Source: Tolypocladium sp. Sup5 PDA-1
Lineage: Eukaryota; Ascomycota; Sordariomycetes; Hypocreales; Ophiocordycipitaceae
NCBI GenBank assembly: GCA_000750105.3
Contig: JPHH03000088.1
Coordinates: 1-64,000 of the forward strand
Direction: 5' to 3'
DNA: 64,000 nucleotides
The notes beneath the pieces were generated by a model. The model was given only the letters and a program-made list of their open reading frames with translations. It was not told where the DNA came from and made no database searches. The stretch's first letter is position 1, and each line of letters opens with the position of its first letter. Positions 1-11,599 of this stretch are shown piece after piece. The position numbers and the translations under genes were made by a program.

Positions 1-330
1 ATTCGTCATTCATCACGGGCGTCAGCCTTTTCCTTCTTCCTAGGCAGGTCCTAGCTATGAATTCAATCCCTCTTTTGCCTTGCCCTCCGGTGGTCCATCG
101 TGTGTTCACTTTGCCTCAACAAAACTGGTCTCCAGGGCGTGAACAACTCACCTGGTTCGATGAGGGCACCTTTCGGCTGCCACGAGAACAAGATGCCTCG
201 AGGCAGGGCTTTTTTTTCTCTTTTTCTTCAACGACCTCTAACCGTACGATCGATCCGACCTACGATTGAATACGCCTACGGGGCCTTGGATTGATCGGAA
301 CCATCTGGTCTTTGGCCACAGCAGCTACGG

Positions 331-519
331 CAGCCTCGATGAATTCAACGGCAGCTTGCGGCAGCTTGCCCGCTGGTTAATTCGACGGTCAATTCGACGG
401 CCAATTCAATCGCGGTAGCTTGCCCGCTAGCCAATTCGACGGCCAGTTCAGCGGCCAATTCAACGGCGGCTACGGCAGCCTCGATGAATTCAACGGCAGC
501 TTGTGGCAGCTTGCCCGCT
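331..519. repeat. Direct repeat, two ~44-bp copies
   Basis: A unit of about 44 bp at 331-374, starting CAGCCTCGATGAATTC, recurs at 476-519 with one mismatch. The spacer is itself made of short AATTCGACGGCC-like units, so the region looks like a decayed complex satellite. Confidence 0.75.
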
Positions 520-1027
520 AGCTAATTCAATTGCGCTTGCCCGCGGGGGCCTTGGATTAATTGGATTGATTTGAACCATCTGATCTTGCCTTGGCTAGCC
601 AGCTCGGCAGGTCTCCTACGACGAGGGACTCGGCAGCTTGCCTACGGGGCCCTGGATTAATCTGATTAATCGGGACCATATGTTCTCGGGCTCGAGCAGC
701 TATGGCTTGCCTGCTTGCCTGCTTGCCTCTCTACGGACCCTTTCTCTATCGAATACGCTATATCTCTTTACGACCCCGATCTCTTCTTTCCCTACGAGCT
801 GGACTATTCCTTCCTTCCTTCCTTCCTTATAGGGCATGCCTTTTGCTACCTAGGGCAGACTCGTCCTACGGACCCTGACTTAGTAGGGCCGTTAGAGCCT
901 AAAGACTGGGGGACGAGGAGCCCGTTACGAGGTAAGGCACGGTAAGAGCAAACTCTTCCTACGGACCCCTGAGTGATAGGGCATACCGTTAGAGCCTAAA
1001 GACTGGGGGAAGAGGAGCTTATGCCTT

Positions 1028-1275
1028 AGGGAGGTTGCGAGATTGCTTGGTCCTTGGGAGACTGCTTGTTCCTTGGGGAGGTTGCGAGATTGCTTAGTCC
1101 TTGGGAGACTGCTTGTTCCTTGGGGAGGTTGCGAGACTGCTTGGTCCTTGCGAGACTACTTGGTCCTTGGGAGATTGCTTGTTCCTTGGGGAGGTTGCGA
1201 GACTGCTTAGTCCTTGCGAGACTACTTGGTCCTTGCAAGACTGCCTGGTCCTTAGGAGACTGCTCGTTCTTTAGG
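1028..1275. repeat. Minisatellite with ~15-bp GCGAGACTGCTTGGTCCTT-like units
   Basis: Roughly fifteen degenerate units of the form GAGACTGCTTGGTCCTTG follow one another, some grouped into a longer unit of about 47 bp ending in TTCCTTGGGGAGG. Units differ by a few substitutions (TTGGTCC, TTAGTCC, TTGTTCC). Both strands are open in some frames only because the unit length is near a multiple of three. Confidence 0.75.
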
Positions 1276-2379
1276 AGGCTAGGGGCCCCTGATTTTTTTT
1301 TAACGATTGCTTGCGCTGTTTGTCTTTTCTTTTTGCCTGGCCTTGCGGGGGCGCTGTTGGCCGAGCTTGGGGAGGAGTTTGTTGGGTTAGAGAGTCGGAC
1401 CTAGGCTCCGCTCCGGGCCCCGGGCACGGGGCTAGAAACGTGGCCTCTCCCTTGTCACTCCTCGGTCTATCTACTCACTGTCTCCGAAGTAGTTTTCGGC
1501 GTCAAGCATGGCGACACTATCGACGCCCTTGGCTTCATGGACAGCTAGTCCTATTTCAATATGGACGAAAATGGACCTTGACGAAATGTCGCTCTCCGAG
1601 AATGAACCCGATGATCTCCCATTAGCTTATTGGGCAGCAGGTTCTTGCACAACGGAATGGCTATAGGGTCTTGATCAATGCGCGGGTGTTTAGTGGTACC
1701 AGCCTAGTCCTGGCTAGGTATAAAGAAGCGAGGCGGGGAAATATTGGTCTAATTGACGATAGCTTTCGGATTCTTGAGTATTGCGCACTTCTTTGTAAGC
1801 TATACATTAGTGTAGTTCGGTTACAGCCTCCCTTAACGTACGACCGTCCCCCATCCACCCGTTAGTGGACCTCCGGGAACCGCACTCGGGAGTAGCCTCG
1901 TTCGACTTGTAGTCTAGATTCTCCTCGTTGCGTTACTCTAAATTGATCCCCTGGCCTCTGCCATGACTCGGCAACCCACCGGCAGAACCGAAATCATGCC
2001 GGAGCCTTGGCCGAAGATACCCCGCGACGTCGCCCACTAATGAAGCGCGATCGACGACCCCAGCTTTTATGGCGATGTCGGTGGATCCTGCTGTACTTGT
2101 CACTGTGATAATGCGAGTTGCGCCTACTTCGTACTACTCTAGTACTCCCTACCAGGGTCTTTTTTATTGACCCGATATGGAATTCCGATCGACTAATCAC
2201 TATCCTCTTTAACGCTATCCCATGGGCCAGGGAATACTACCTTGGATATTGGACGTATAAATAGACACACGCTCCGTTCACGATGGCAGCCATGGAGACG
2301 CCTAAGAAGAGCCCCCCTCAGACACGTCTTGCCCTTCACAAAGAGCCATCCATCCGCCTTTAGAAGAGTCGCAGACAAG

Positions 2380-4505
2380 ATGGCGTTGCCAGTCTTCATC
2401 CTCGCGGTGTTATTCCTCGCGCTCCATGCCATGGGCGGGAGCTCCAAGGACTGTGGACCTGGACCTGGACATGGACACAAGAAGCCCAACTTTATCTTTA
2501 TCATGACGGACGACCAGGACCTGCACCTCAACTCCCTCGACTACCAGCCCGTCGTGCAGAAGCAATTCGTCCAAAAGGGAACCTGGTTCAAAAAGCACTT
2601 TTGCACCGTTTCACTGTGCTGCCCGTCAAGAGTCTCGTTGCTCACGGGCAGGGCTGCGCATAACACAAACGTCACCGACGTCAACGCTGTAAGTGCCTCT
2701 AAAATCGCTTTGTCGAGCAGAACTAATAATTGTTGTTACATGTAGCCATACGGTATTTCTGCATATTATAAACGACGCAAGTCATCGTGCTTATAGACTA
2801 ACCTTGCTCGTAATAGGTGGCTACGGCAAGTTTATCGCCGAAGGACTCAACGACAACTACCTACCAGTCTGGCTGCAAGGCGCCGGCTACAACACATACT
2901 ATACCGGCAAGCTGATGAACGGGCAGAGTATTACCGCGTATAATAAGCCTTTTGCAGCGGGCTGGACAAGATCCGATTGTAAGAATAGCATCGCCTGCGC
3001 TGGTTGGAATCATGGCTAATTAACTTCCATAAGTCCTGCTGGATCCCGGCACCTATGTCTATAACAACGCCTCAATGGCGCTAGATAACGGTCCTTTCAA
3101 ATTTCACCCCGGACAGTACTCGACCGACCTAGTTGCGAATAGGTCTGTCGAGTTCCTAGGCGACGCTATCACTGCCGGCAAGCCATTCTTCCTCGGCATT
3201 ACGCCGATTGGGCCTCATTCTGAGACTCTCCTCACGGATTCCGGGCCCGTGTTCAAGGCACCCGTGCCCGCTGATAGACACAAAGACCTATTCCCTAACG
3301 TCAAGGTCCCGAGGACTCCTAGCTTCAACCCCGATATTGTAAGTGACCTGGCAGGGAGGGGAGGCTCGCGGGACGTCTAGCTAGGCGCAATACTAACCAT
3401 CTATGTGGTTACAGCCCGGATCTGTTAACTACTTTGCGACTCTACCGAAGCTTAGCGACGATCAGGTCACGTACAACGACGGCTACTACCGCCGCCGGCT
3501 GCAGTCACTACAGGCAGTCGATGACCTCGTTAGCTCCGTCATCTCGAAACTCGAGGCTCACCCGGACGTTCTCGCCAACACCTACCTCTTTTATACCAGC
3601 GATAACGGCTATCATATTGGCCAGCATAGGCTACCGCCGGGCAAGACTTGCAATAAGGAGGAGGATATTAATATTCCCTTCTTCGCGCGCGGGCCCGGCA
3701 TCGCGGCGGGCGCGGTCGCTACGTTCCCGACCTCACACACCGATCTTGTTCCGACATTTTTCGAGCTTGCCGGCATCCCGCTACACGAAAATTTTGACGG
3801 CGAGCCAATCCCTCTTACGAGAAAGAGCCAGCACTCGAAGAAGCCGAAGCACGAGCATGTGAACGTCGAGTTCTGGGGCGAGGGGGTGGTTGAGGGGACT
3901 GTCTATGCCAATCTCGGTATGCTATCCTAACACTGCAGGCTCGCGCATTAGAGGGTACTAATATCAAGGCGCGAATAGGGGGCCAATTTAATAAGAATAC
4001 GTATAAGACACTGCGTGTTGTTGGCAACGACTACGACTTCTCGTATAGCGTGTGGTGCACTAATGAGCATGAACTATACGATATTAAGGTACGCGATTGC
4101 ATAAGCCCGCTAGTATTTCTACGGTAGTATTAGTGTTAACACAATCCGCAGGCCGACCCCTCCCAGTTGCATAACCTATACGGCTCCAACTCGACTACGT
4201 CGGGCTTTAGCATCCCTGAGCTCACGGCACGCCTCGATAGCCTCCTCCTTACGCTTAAGAGCTGTAAGGGGAAAGTCTGCCGACGCCCGTGGGAGGCTCT
4301 ATTCCCCTCGGGCCACGTGCATAATCTTCGGCATGCGATGAAGAAGAAATACGACCGCTTCTTCCTAGAGGAGCAGGATAAGGTCACGTTCTCGGCCTGC
4401 CTCCTTGGGTATATTACGTCCGCTGAAGGCGCCTTGAATTCGAAACCATATGGCGGCGACGACTCGGATCGAGCGTTTGAGGCAAGATGGGAGGATTGGA
4501 CCTAA
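2380..4505 (+). CDS. Secreted arylsulfatase family protein (582 aa, 7 exons)
   Basis: Sulfatase that should hydrolyse sulfate esters outside the cell or in the secretory pathway. Exons: 2380-2688, 2746-2752, 2817-2978, 3034-3338, 3415-3916, 3979-4088, 4152-4505; all junctions are GT-AG and keep frame. Start ATG 2380 is chosen because it opens directly into a hydrophobic signal peptide (residues 1-18). The metal-binding Asp pair (D44-D45, in MTDDQD) and the formylglycine motif C80-C-P-S-R84 are present, as are a downstream TSDNGYHIGQH segment and the VWCTNEHELYD segment typical of fungal arylsulfatases. The second exon is only 7 nt but is needed to give NAPYGGYGKF. Substrate is unknown. The gene ends where a transposase relic begins and looks intact. 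Confidence 0.88.
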
Positions 4506-5490
4506 GAACCGCGAAACAAAAGGTCATGCGATGGCACCGCTGGAGAGATATCTAAAGGTCCTTCTCCTTGGCTCGTAGGGGCCCCTTCCGCTACTGGATG
4601 AGCAGGTCCCTCGTCGTACAGGGCCTTCCAGTCTTCAAGATGTTCCAGAACAAACTTCATCCCTGTCATAGCCTCCCAGAGTCGGCCGTGACCCCTGTTT
4701 GTGCCCCATCCCTGTGTTCTCATCGTCAATGATAAATCGGCTCCAATACGTTACGAACTTCCCTGAGGACCTTCCAGTCATCAGAGGTCAGGACATCAGC
4801 TATGAATGCCCTCCTTAAGGCGTCTGTTTCTAACCTTAACCCCTGAATGAAGCTATTGAACTCAGACTGCTTGATCATGGCACGTTCGATCATCATATAA
4901 GTCGAATTCAACCTAGTAGCGATGTTTTGTAAAACTTCAAGCTCAGCTGTTGACTCTTCTGAAAACTTATGTATGTCAGCCTCCACCTGCTCCCTGGCAT
5001 GTGCCTTCAATGCTTTGGTACATTGTGGAGAGGCCCGGATGAACTTGACAATATTATGCAACTTTCCAACTGGACCTTTCTCTCGCCAGTGCTAAATGTC
5101 TTCTTCAACCTGCTCTAGCATGTCATAGGCTGTAAACTAAAGGTCAAAAGAAGCAGCATCATCGCTATAGAGGAAGGATTGGGCAACAAGGTCGAGAACA
5201 TATCCGAAGCACTGCATGCTTCGTGCCGCCGTATCCGCCCGAGTCATCGAGGCGTCAAGGGCTGCATAGAGGCTTCGAAAACATGTATCGTTGCTGCTAG
5301 CATTGTCATAGACCGAGACCCCGAGCTTCGGGTTGATCCCCCAATCTCGGACGACACTCTTGATAGTGAATGCGATATTCTCGCTGGAGTGTGACCCGAT
5401 GGGGACCATGGCCAAGTTCCGCCACCTCAGGTGGCAGAGCTTCACCAAATGCGCTTGCAGCCTATTCCAGCGACTCCTCTCGAACCTCAT
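4502..5490 (-). pseudogene. hAT-family transposase relic
   Basis: Three consecutive open segments on this strand (5490-5137, about 5095-4726, 4729-4502) read as successive parts of a fungal hAT transposase. Recognisable pieces are VYDNASSNDT followed by a CFGYVLDLVAQSFLY segment, RGPVGKLHNIVKFIRASPQ, TRLNSTYMMIERA (from the usual TRWNSTY) and RTQGWGTNRGHGRLWEAMTG. Stops and frame changes separate the segments, and the C-terminal dimerisation region is missing where the element abuts the sulfatase stop codon. It cannot encode an active transposase. No inverted repeats or target duplication were identified. Confidence 0.75.
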
Positions 5491-6159
5491 CCGGCTTCAG
5501 GGACCCCAAGGCTTTGCCTGTTGCGTTTCGTTTGCCGAAAGTTGCCCTCGCCAACCCCAGTCGCTCACTCAACCTGTCGCCGCTTTGCTCAGGCGATGCT
5601 CAGGCACTACTCAGGGATACTCAGGGAGCGCGCAGGAAAGTCATTAAAACGGAAGACTAGGCAAGGGACGTTGGCTGTGTCTTGCAAGGGCTCTGAGAGG
5701 AGTGATTTTCGGGCACCTGGTTCGAAAGCGGCTACCCGAGCAACAGACTATATATGTAAGTGCCATTAGTATGGCTCCCTCGCGCTAGATTCTTGGGCTT
5801 GCAAGTTCGCACGCAAAGCCTATCTCTAAATAAATATCTATAACTAGCCCGATAGAATTAATTTTGACTTAACCATCACTGCAGATAGGTAGGAAAAGGA
5901 CGGCAGTGAATAGGAGGAGAATGGCTTTGGTGATAATAACGGAGATTGACGACAACCCTATCCCACGTAACGTCGTCGACTATATTAAAAAAAGATACGA
6001 AGATATGATAGAACTATGGGTAGAGTAAGTTGCCCCCGTACGAGTCTTCTCTATAGCTGGACTAATATGTTGAAGATATAAAACTATAGTGCGTACTCCG
6101 CTCCTACCTAACTTATCTGAGTGTCCATGGTCCTGGCAATATGCCCCGGCGTGCCGGGG
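5491..6159. other. Intergenic, no gene seen
   Basis: The left part probably belongs to the 5' end of the hAT relic; the rest is AT-rich sequence without a recognisable coding segment. Confidence 0.5.
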
Positions 6160-7630
6160 CTAACCTCCACCCTCGTGCTCGTGGTCACCGTGATTTCCCT
6201 CAGCGTCTGCACTGCCATTCCGCTCGCCTATCGAGCCGCTGGCGTTGATCTGGTCCTTTAACCACTTATTATACTCCAAAAAATTGACGATATACCCGCC
6301 AGAGCTATCCCCCAATTCCATATCCTTCGTGGTGGCCGACTTGTTAACAACGGACTTGGGCGTTGAGGAAATCGTACAAAGACTTCGCGTGCTAAGCATA
6401 GGGTAGCTGTTCTCATTCTGGGCGCCGGGCGCCGGGCTGCTTCCTTCGGGCGAGGTGATCCATAGCCTCTTCGAGAATAGGGGCTTGATAGCTACGGCGT
6501 TGACGGCAATAATTCCGACAAACTACAAGGGCAACAAGTCAGTCATCCATCCTATAGTAAGCTATTTGGAGAGGAATATTCGCTCAACGTTTCTCGAATC
6601 GCCCATATCACGGTAGTATTAATACTCTGAATATTCCGCAGCGTCAGAACACAGCGCACAATCGCGGCGGCGATGGCGAAGAAGCCGGAGCAAAGAAGGA
6701 CGCCAATAGCTATCTTATGCCAGACGGTGATTCGGAGCATCGGGAGCCATGAGAACAGGATGCTTAGAATAATGACATCGGTTCTGATAACGGTGAGAAT
6801 CAAGGAGACGTTTAGAACTGGGTACGGTAACCCTCGTTACATTTAAGACCACGAGAACCAAGTAATAGGTCCTAGAAAGTGCGCATTCATCTGTTTGTTG
6901 TTAGCATATTATTAGAAGAGTAAATGCTAAAAGCCCGAGGCGTTAACCTACCACCAGGATATGGCACGACTTGCCAGTTCTTGTTGGCTGGCGTGCAGTG
7001 GCCCCAGACAGTCCCCATGACTCCCACATAGGCCAAAATACAAGCTACTGCAGTCCATTTGACAACCGCCTGTTGCGCCAAACCGCGACTAAACGACACT
7101 CAGTCAGCCCTTTCTATTTCTCTTCGTGTAGACTCGGCGGTAGCCTACACAATGCGGTTATAGAAGAAGAGCATACAGCCCTTGATCGCCCAGATGAGGG
7201 TAATGTAAAAGATTCGTCCAGTTAGCAAGCATTTCGATCCAAACTCGTACCTCGCAATCTGTTCCTAGTCAAGGTCGCTCTGATTTCGTCCGCAATGCTG
7301 CTGTTTGTTCCATATTGCCCTATTTCGGGGGGGGGGGGAGGAGGGGAATCAGCAAGTAATAACTTTGCGATAGCAGAATCACCTACCAATTAGATCTAAC
7401 ATACATGACACAAGCTTGAACCTTGCCGGAGCCTCCGTTAGTAGCAGTACCTTATGCTAAGGAGTTTTTCCACGTACCGTCCAGCACACGAGAACTAAGA
7501 TAGCAGCAAAGTCATCTCCTTCCCAGCCGTTGAATCCTACGGCTTTCCATCTTGCAACGTACCGGAGGAATAGAACTAAGACACCGAGGCTATACTCGGT
7601 CCAAGCTTCGGTTCCAAACGGCGTTGCCAT
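6160..7630 (-). pseudogene. Rhodopsin-domain (SAT4/PTH11-like) integral membrane protein, probably broken
   Basis: The reading starts at ATG 7630 (MATPFGTEAW) and gives a first membrane helix, then WEGDDFAAILVLVCW, YEFGSKCLLTGRIFY, a WGHCTPANKNW segment, the TDVIILSILFSWLPML helix, AIRET and VGIIAVNAVAIKPLF. These are the landmarks of the fungal rhodopsin-domain (PF20684-like) receptor family, followed by a hydrophilic tail ending at 6160. Well-formed introns lie at about 7415-7477, 7320-7386, 7089-7148 and 6891-6954. However, a one-base frame loss occurs around 7258-7264, and the junctions near 6750-6860 and 6523-6595 do not keep frame with canonical sites. I therefore call it a pseudogene; sequencing errors or unusual splicing could instead explain it. 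Its third exon follows a poly-C tract (G12 on the plus strand, 7327-7338). Confidence 0.55.
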
Positions 7631-8600
7631 CGCCGGCGACCTCGCTTATAGTAACAGTTTGGGGAACCAGAATCAGAACCGAGAAAGAAAGACAGACTCG
7701 AGTGTTTGAGGTCGAGGAAAGTGGTCTGGTGGGTCTGTTGAACCGCAGGAACCACAGAGGCAGAGCCACCAAGGAGGCAAACGGAGAATTTTGTTTCTGG
7801 GATACCCATCTGATATATACACGGAGGTGCCCGGCATGTTCCGCTGCTCCCGGTTCCCTGGATGCGGGGAAGTGCAGCGGAGATGATTGGATATCGTTCA
7901 ATAACAAGAAGAGAAAATGTTAGGAGGGTTATTACAGTGGCGGCCATGTTCACCGTCCGCAAGCCATTTAATAAACTATATTCTGACCGTGGGGCATTTC
8001 GGCGCAGGTGACCCCTGCGGTAGCTAGCACGTACCGCAGAAGTTGAAAAGTATTTGTCTCCGCCCTGTAGTTTGAAGTGTTACGATATCAGATTATCGGT
8101 TCTCTGCATAACTTGGGCCGTCATAGTAAATGAGCTTTCGCAATTAGAATTAAAATTGGCCTCGCTTGCCGTTAAGCCTCTATATAGTCCGTATGCCTGT
8201 CGCTATTAGGCTAGATAGGCAGCAATACGCCGTGACTCGCAGACCATAGTGGCATAAGCCACAATCAGCCAAAATGACATTCGGTACCCCCCACTTTCGC
8301 GCCAACTTGCACGGTGGGCCATTTTAGCCGCAAAGGAAAATACAGTGCGCGGAAACCGCCCAATTGCAAGACTGGTCGCCGTTCAAGATCTCATTGGCAT
8401 TGCGAAGATGCAGAGAGACTTCTGCTTCAAGAAAGCTAGACTGTCCTAACAAGATCAGAATCGCCTGTTGCGTTTTGAAGTTGGCTGTACCTGAAAGCCA
8501 CCGCGTGAGTAGACCACTAGTCATAAGAGCACAGCTTTCCAGAATGCACACTGACCTGGTATTAGATCATATCCTGGCGTCGGACTACTTGCAATCCACG
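7631..8600. other. Intergenic, no gene seen
   Basis: This is the region upstream of the rhodopsin-domain gene. Open frames exist on both strands but show no family motif or plausible start. Confidence 0.5.
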
Positions 8601-8609
8601 CTGACCATT

Positions 8610-9211
8610 TCCGCATCACGAATTTCGAATCTTTATTGGACCCGGGTTTCGAAGCTATTGCCGGCTTGCTTTCCAAGTGGGTGGATGAACTAAAGATTGG
8701 GGAAGTCAACCCTCCCACTCAGTCGATCTTAAACCGATCGGATTCGGCACTTTTGCGGCGCTCTCGCGATGTAACGACCCAGCCCTAGAAGTGAGTACGA
8801 GCATGGCCAACCCGACCAGGCTGAAGGACCCTCTCCATAACACCCTGTCGGCTGCATCGATGCCGAGTGTTATGGAGGCGCTAGTGGAAGAGAAGACCGC
8901 CGGCATGATTCCACGGTTGCTAGAGAGGCATTCGGAATGCAACGAGGATATTAAACCCGACACGCCGCGGATAAAGATCAAAGTCAGGCCAAGTTCGAGA
9001 ATGGCAGGCTGCCAAGGCAGCAACACTTCACAGGGCCTCATCTCATTGCGACTCACAATCACCAATGAATAGTGTCGTATTGCCGAGGATTCGAATCAAG
9101 CTGAAGTACGGATCGGGAAAGAGAATCAGTAGCTCGGATCAGGACGGTGGGAGCAATGACAACGAAGAACAGCCTCGCAAGAAGCGGAGGGTCTTGTTGA
9201 GGACAAGATAG
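8610..9211 (+). pseudogene. Coding-like remnant, family unknown
   Basis: Three stretches in different plus-strand frames look protein-like: about 60 codons from 8610 containing ITNFESLLDPGFEAIAGLL, a segment at 8791-9072 ending in ISLRLTITNE, and about 45 codons ending at 9211 with a basic PRKKRR cluster. They are separated by stops and frame changes with no clear introns. I do not recognise the family. Confidence 0.25.
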
Positions 9212-9780
9212 ATTGTAGACCGCCGCACAATGAAAGCGTGCAGCTTATCCCCAGATAGGCGTACATCCTTATTTCTATATTTAAGGGTGAAAAGGAATGT
9301 CTAGATGATGGATTGGCTGCTGGTAGTGGACAGCCGCGAACTCGTACCCAGGGCCAGCCGTTCCATATATCCCCCACTTTGTTGCGACCTGGCTGCCGTC
9401 TCTTCTGTTATGTATAGCACGAACGCATGAGCTCTAACGGGAGGATTCTGCCGAACTTTGGCCGCCAGTGGCTTCATCGTCGGCGGTCGTCGCCAACTGA
9501 TACACCGTCTCGCTCACGGATTTGGCTTGCGGGCAGCTAGCCCAGGAGCTCGCACACTGAGCCACCTCCACTCAAACGTTCGTTCCCGTCTTCGGCGTTG
9601 TGCGGTTGAGGATGTGTCCCGTCTGGCAGGCCGGCCGGATTTGTTGAATGCGATGCCAATCTTACCGCAGACATGGTCGACGAGTTGCATTGCTTGATTC
9701 GCCGCAAGTGTGGCTGGCGTGAATCTGCAATGCGTCCTATCGAACTCTGAGCGTGCACTACTTCAAATGTGTTTAATTAC
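9212..9780. other. Intergenic, nothing recognised
   Basis: GC-richer sequence with overlapping open frames on both strands, none with a recognisable domain. It may contain the decayed N-terminal half of the adjacent ice-binding-like relic. Confidence 0.4.
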
Positions 9781-9799
9781 ATCAGAATCGTAGGCCACT

Positions 9800-10722
9800 T
9801 TGTTGACATTGAAGGCGAACAACGTGGTGTCCTTCTTGGCCCACCGCGCCTAGTCGGTCCACACTCCGGTGAGAATATGGCCTCCTAAACATCCTGCCCC
9901 CCCCGGTCCATCACCATGACCACTGGCGCGAGCTTCAATGGAGGTCTTTACGCCCGTAACGGTGCTGTGACTTTGGACACGAACCGCGTTCGCGTCAGGC
10001 GTACCTATACAGCAACGACTACGACTGCGACTACGAGAGCTACTACTGTCGGATAAATCCGCTTGACCATTCAAGCAAAAGTGCAGGCCTGCTGTCTTTC
10101 CAGCAGCCATTATAGTGGCATATATCTTCTACGCGACAACTACTGCAACGACTACAACAGGCATAGGCATAGGCATAGGCATAGGCATAGGCATAGGCAT
10201 AGGCATAGGCATAGGCACAGGTGTCACATCCACCGCACAACCGCCACATCACATTGATGACTCGGTGTGTGCATTCAGGAATCAAGCCTCGTTGCCTTCT
10301 TCCATTGATGAATGAAGCCTCGTTGCATTGATGACTCGGGACTCAATTGAAGCTGTAAACGCCTCAATCGCGAAGTCTAACGCCACCAACACGACTAACA
10401 CGCAGCCAACGTTGGATTACAAGGCATCACAGGCCTCAACGGCACAGATAAAAGGAAGCTCTTTTCCACTCATTTAGCTAGAAATCAAGAGTCTTTACCA
10501 GTCAATTATCTCACCTTCTCACGCGTTAACAGGCTCGGGCATGGGCACGGGAACGGGTACTGCAACAACTACGGCAACTACAACGGGCACGGGTCTTACG
10601 ATGACTACGACTATGACAGGCATAGATGCTTTAACCACCCCTACAGCTACAACCGGTATGGGTACCACATCGACTACTACGGCTTTCGTGGCCTTTGCGG
10701 CACAGGAACATATGGTTTGAAC
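9800..10722 (+). pseudogene. Relic of a DUF3494-type ice-binding-like secreted protein with a Thr/Gly-rich tail
   Basis: From about 9889 the plus strand reads SITMTTGASFNGG then LYARNGAVTLDTNRV, which matches the end of the DUF3494 (PF11999) ice-binding beta-solenoid fold (final strands of the GxLxAxxGAVTLDTN type). Upstream, a NVV...LL and GENMAS run looks like the preceding strands but is interrupted by a stop and an apparent deletion. Downstream come Thr-rich stretches (TATTTTATTRATT), the hexanucleotide repeat and another Gly/Thr-rich stretch up to the stop at about 10720. The frame is broken at several points. The family assignment rests on one short segment, so it is tentative. Confidence 0.45.
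10159..10218. repeat. Hexanucleotide microsatellite (AGGCAT)9 plus one variant unit
   Basis: Nine perfect AGGCAT units (10159-10212) are followed by AGGCAC (10213-10218). In the frame continuing the Thr-rich segment it reads as alternating Gly-Ile; on the other strand it reads Ala-Tyr. The length is a multiple of three, so expansion or contraction would not shift frame. Confidence 0.95.
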
Positions 10723-10869
10723 TTCAGGGGAGCAGCCATAGCGCAAGGAAGCTGGAGCTGTTGGTATCTTGTGATCGGAGGTGAATAAAAAAAGAGCGAG
10801 GTACGGAGAGGGAAGGGCGGCCTTTCCCATTTATCCAGTGGCAAAGTCTTCTGCAATCTAGAATAATAA

Positions 10870-11542
10870 GATGAATTTCATGCACATCAATTATAGACCG
10901 CTCCTGTCCAAATTCGGCGTCGACTCGCCACAGACCACTTTGCGCCGCCTGTTTCTCCGGGTATCTACCTTACATTGGGCACTCTACACCAATAACCTTT
11001 TTCGATATCTCTATAATATTCAGACAAAGAGCCGCTTGCATAACCCCGAGAAGATTGACAACTTGGTGCAAACGTTCGTCAATCACGTCAACATGTTCCA
11101 AAAGGGCACATATGGAGACAAACTGCATTGGTCTACGTATGCGGCATGCATTCGTCGACGTGGAGGTGCCTACTGCACCTACACTAAGCCAAGCCGAGTG
11201 CATTATTGGCAAGCTAGAACGTTCGTATCTCCCCTATCCCAGTGAACATACGGTTTAACTAGCAGTGAGAATAAACTTTTGATAACAATTTTTAGCTATG
11301 GGCTTTTCTGGAGACCCCACGCTGTGTCTTGGGGACAGTCATTTGGCCAGAAACTCTTCGACAAAACAAGAGCGTTTGAGGCCATATTCAGAGGAGGGTC
11401 TACCGATACACCAAGACCGCCTTTGAATCAGATACCCTCCCCGAGGAATTTAAGGCTGTTTTTCGAAGCAGCGCATACAAGGTTGAGAATTTTCTCGGGG
11501 AGTACAAAGCATGGATAAGGACTTTCCGGCAAACGTTTTGAG
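10870..11542 (+). pseudogene. Coding-like remnant, family unknown
   Basis: A stretch from about 11040 reads VNMFQKGTYGDKLHW, then in another frame RHAFVDVEVPTAPTLSQAECII. From about 11399 it reads VYRYTKTAFESDTLPEEFKA and SSAYKVENFLGEYKAWIRTF to a stop at about 11540. Segment order and style suggest one decayed fungal gene. I do not recognise its family, and frame changes rule out an intact product. Confidence 0.3.
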
Positions 11543-11599
11543 TGTTCTCTCTACCGTAACACGTTCTCGCGCAGGTATTATCTCAAGAATTGCATGAAG

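Larger units (their letters stand above)
1..2379. other. Gene-poor, repetitive 5' flank
   Basis: No convincing gene is seen in this stretch. It contains an imperfect direct repeat (331-374 and 476-519), a second duplicated block (about 888-920 and 987-1019) and a minisatellite (1028-1275). Several open frames run through the repeats, but their proteins are only translations of the repeat unit. The last few hundred bases precede the sulfatase gene and probably include its promoter. Confidence 0.6.

Noticed and set aside
1028..1275. CRISPR-like array
   Set aside because: The units are contiguous and degenerate with no unique spacers, and the host is a fungus.
1054..1404. 116-codon plus-strand open frame and its antisense partner
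   Set aside because: Both are repetitive translations of the minisatellite with no independent support.
10063..10315. Open frames giving Gly-Ile, Arg-His or Ala-Tyr repeats
   Set aside because: They are translations of the AGGCAT microsatellite.
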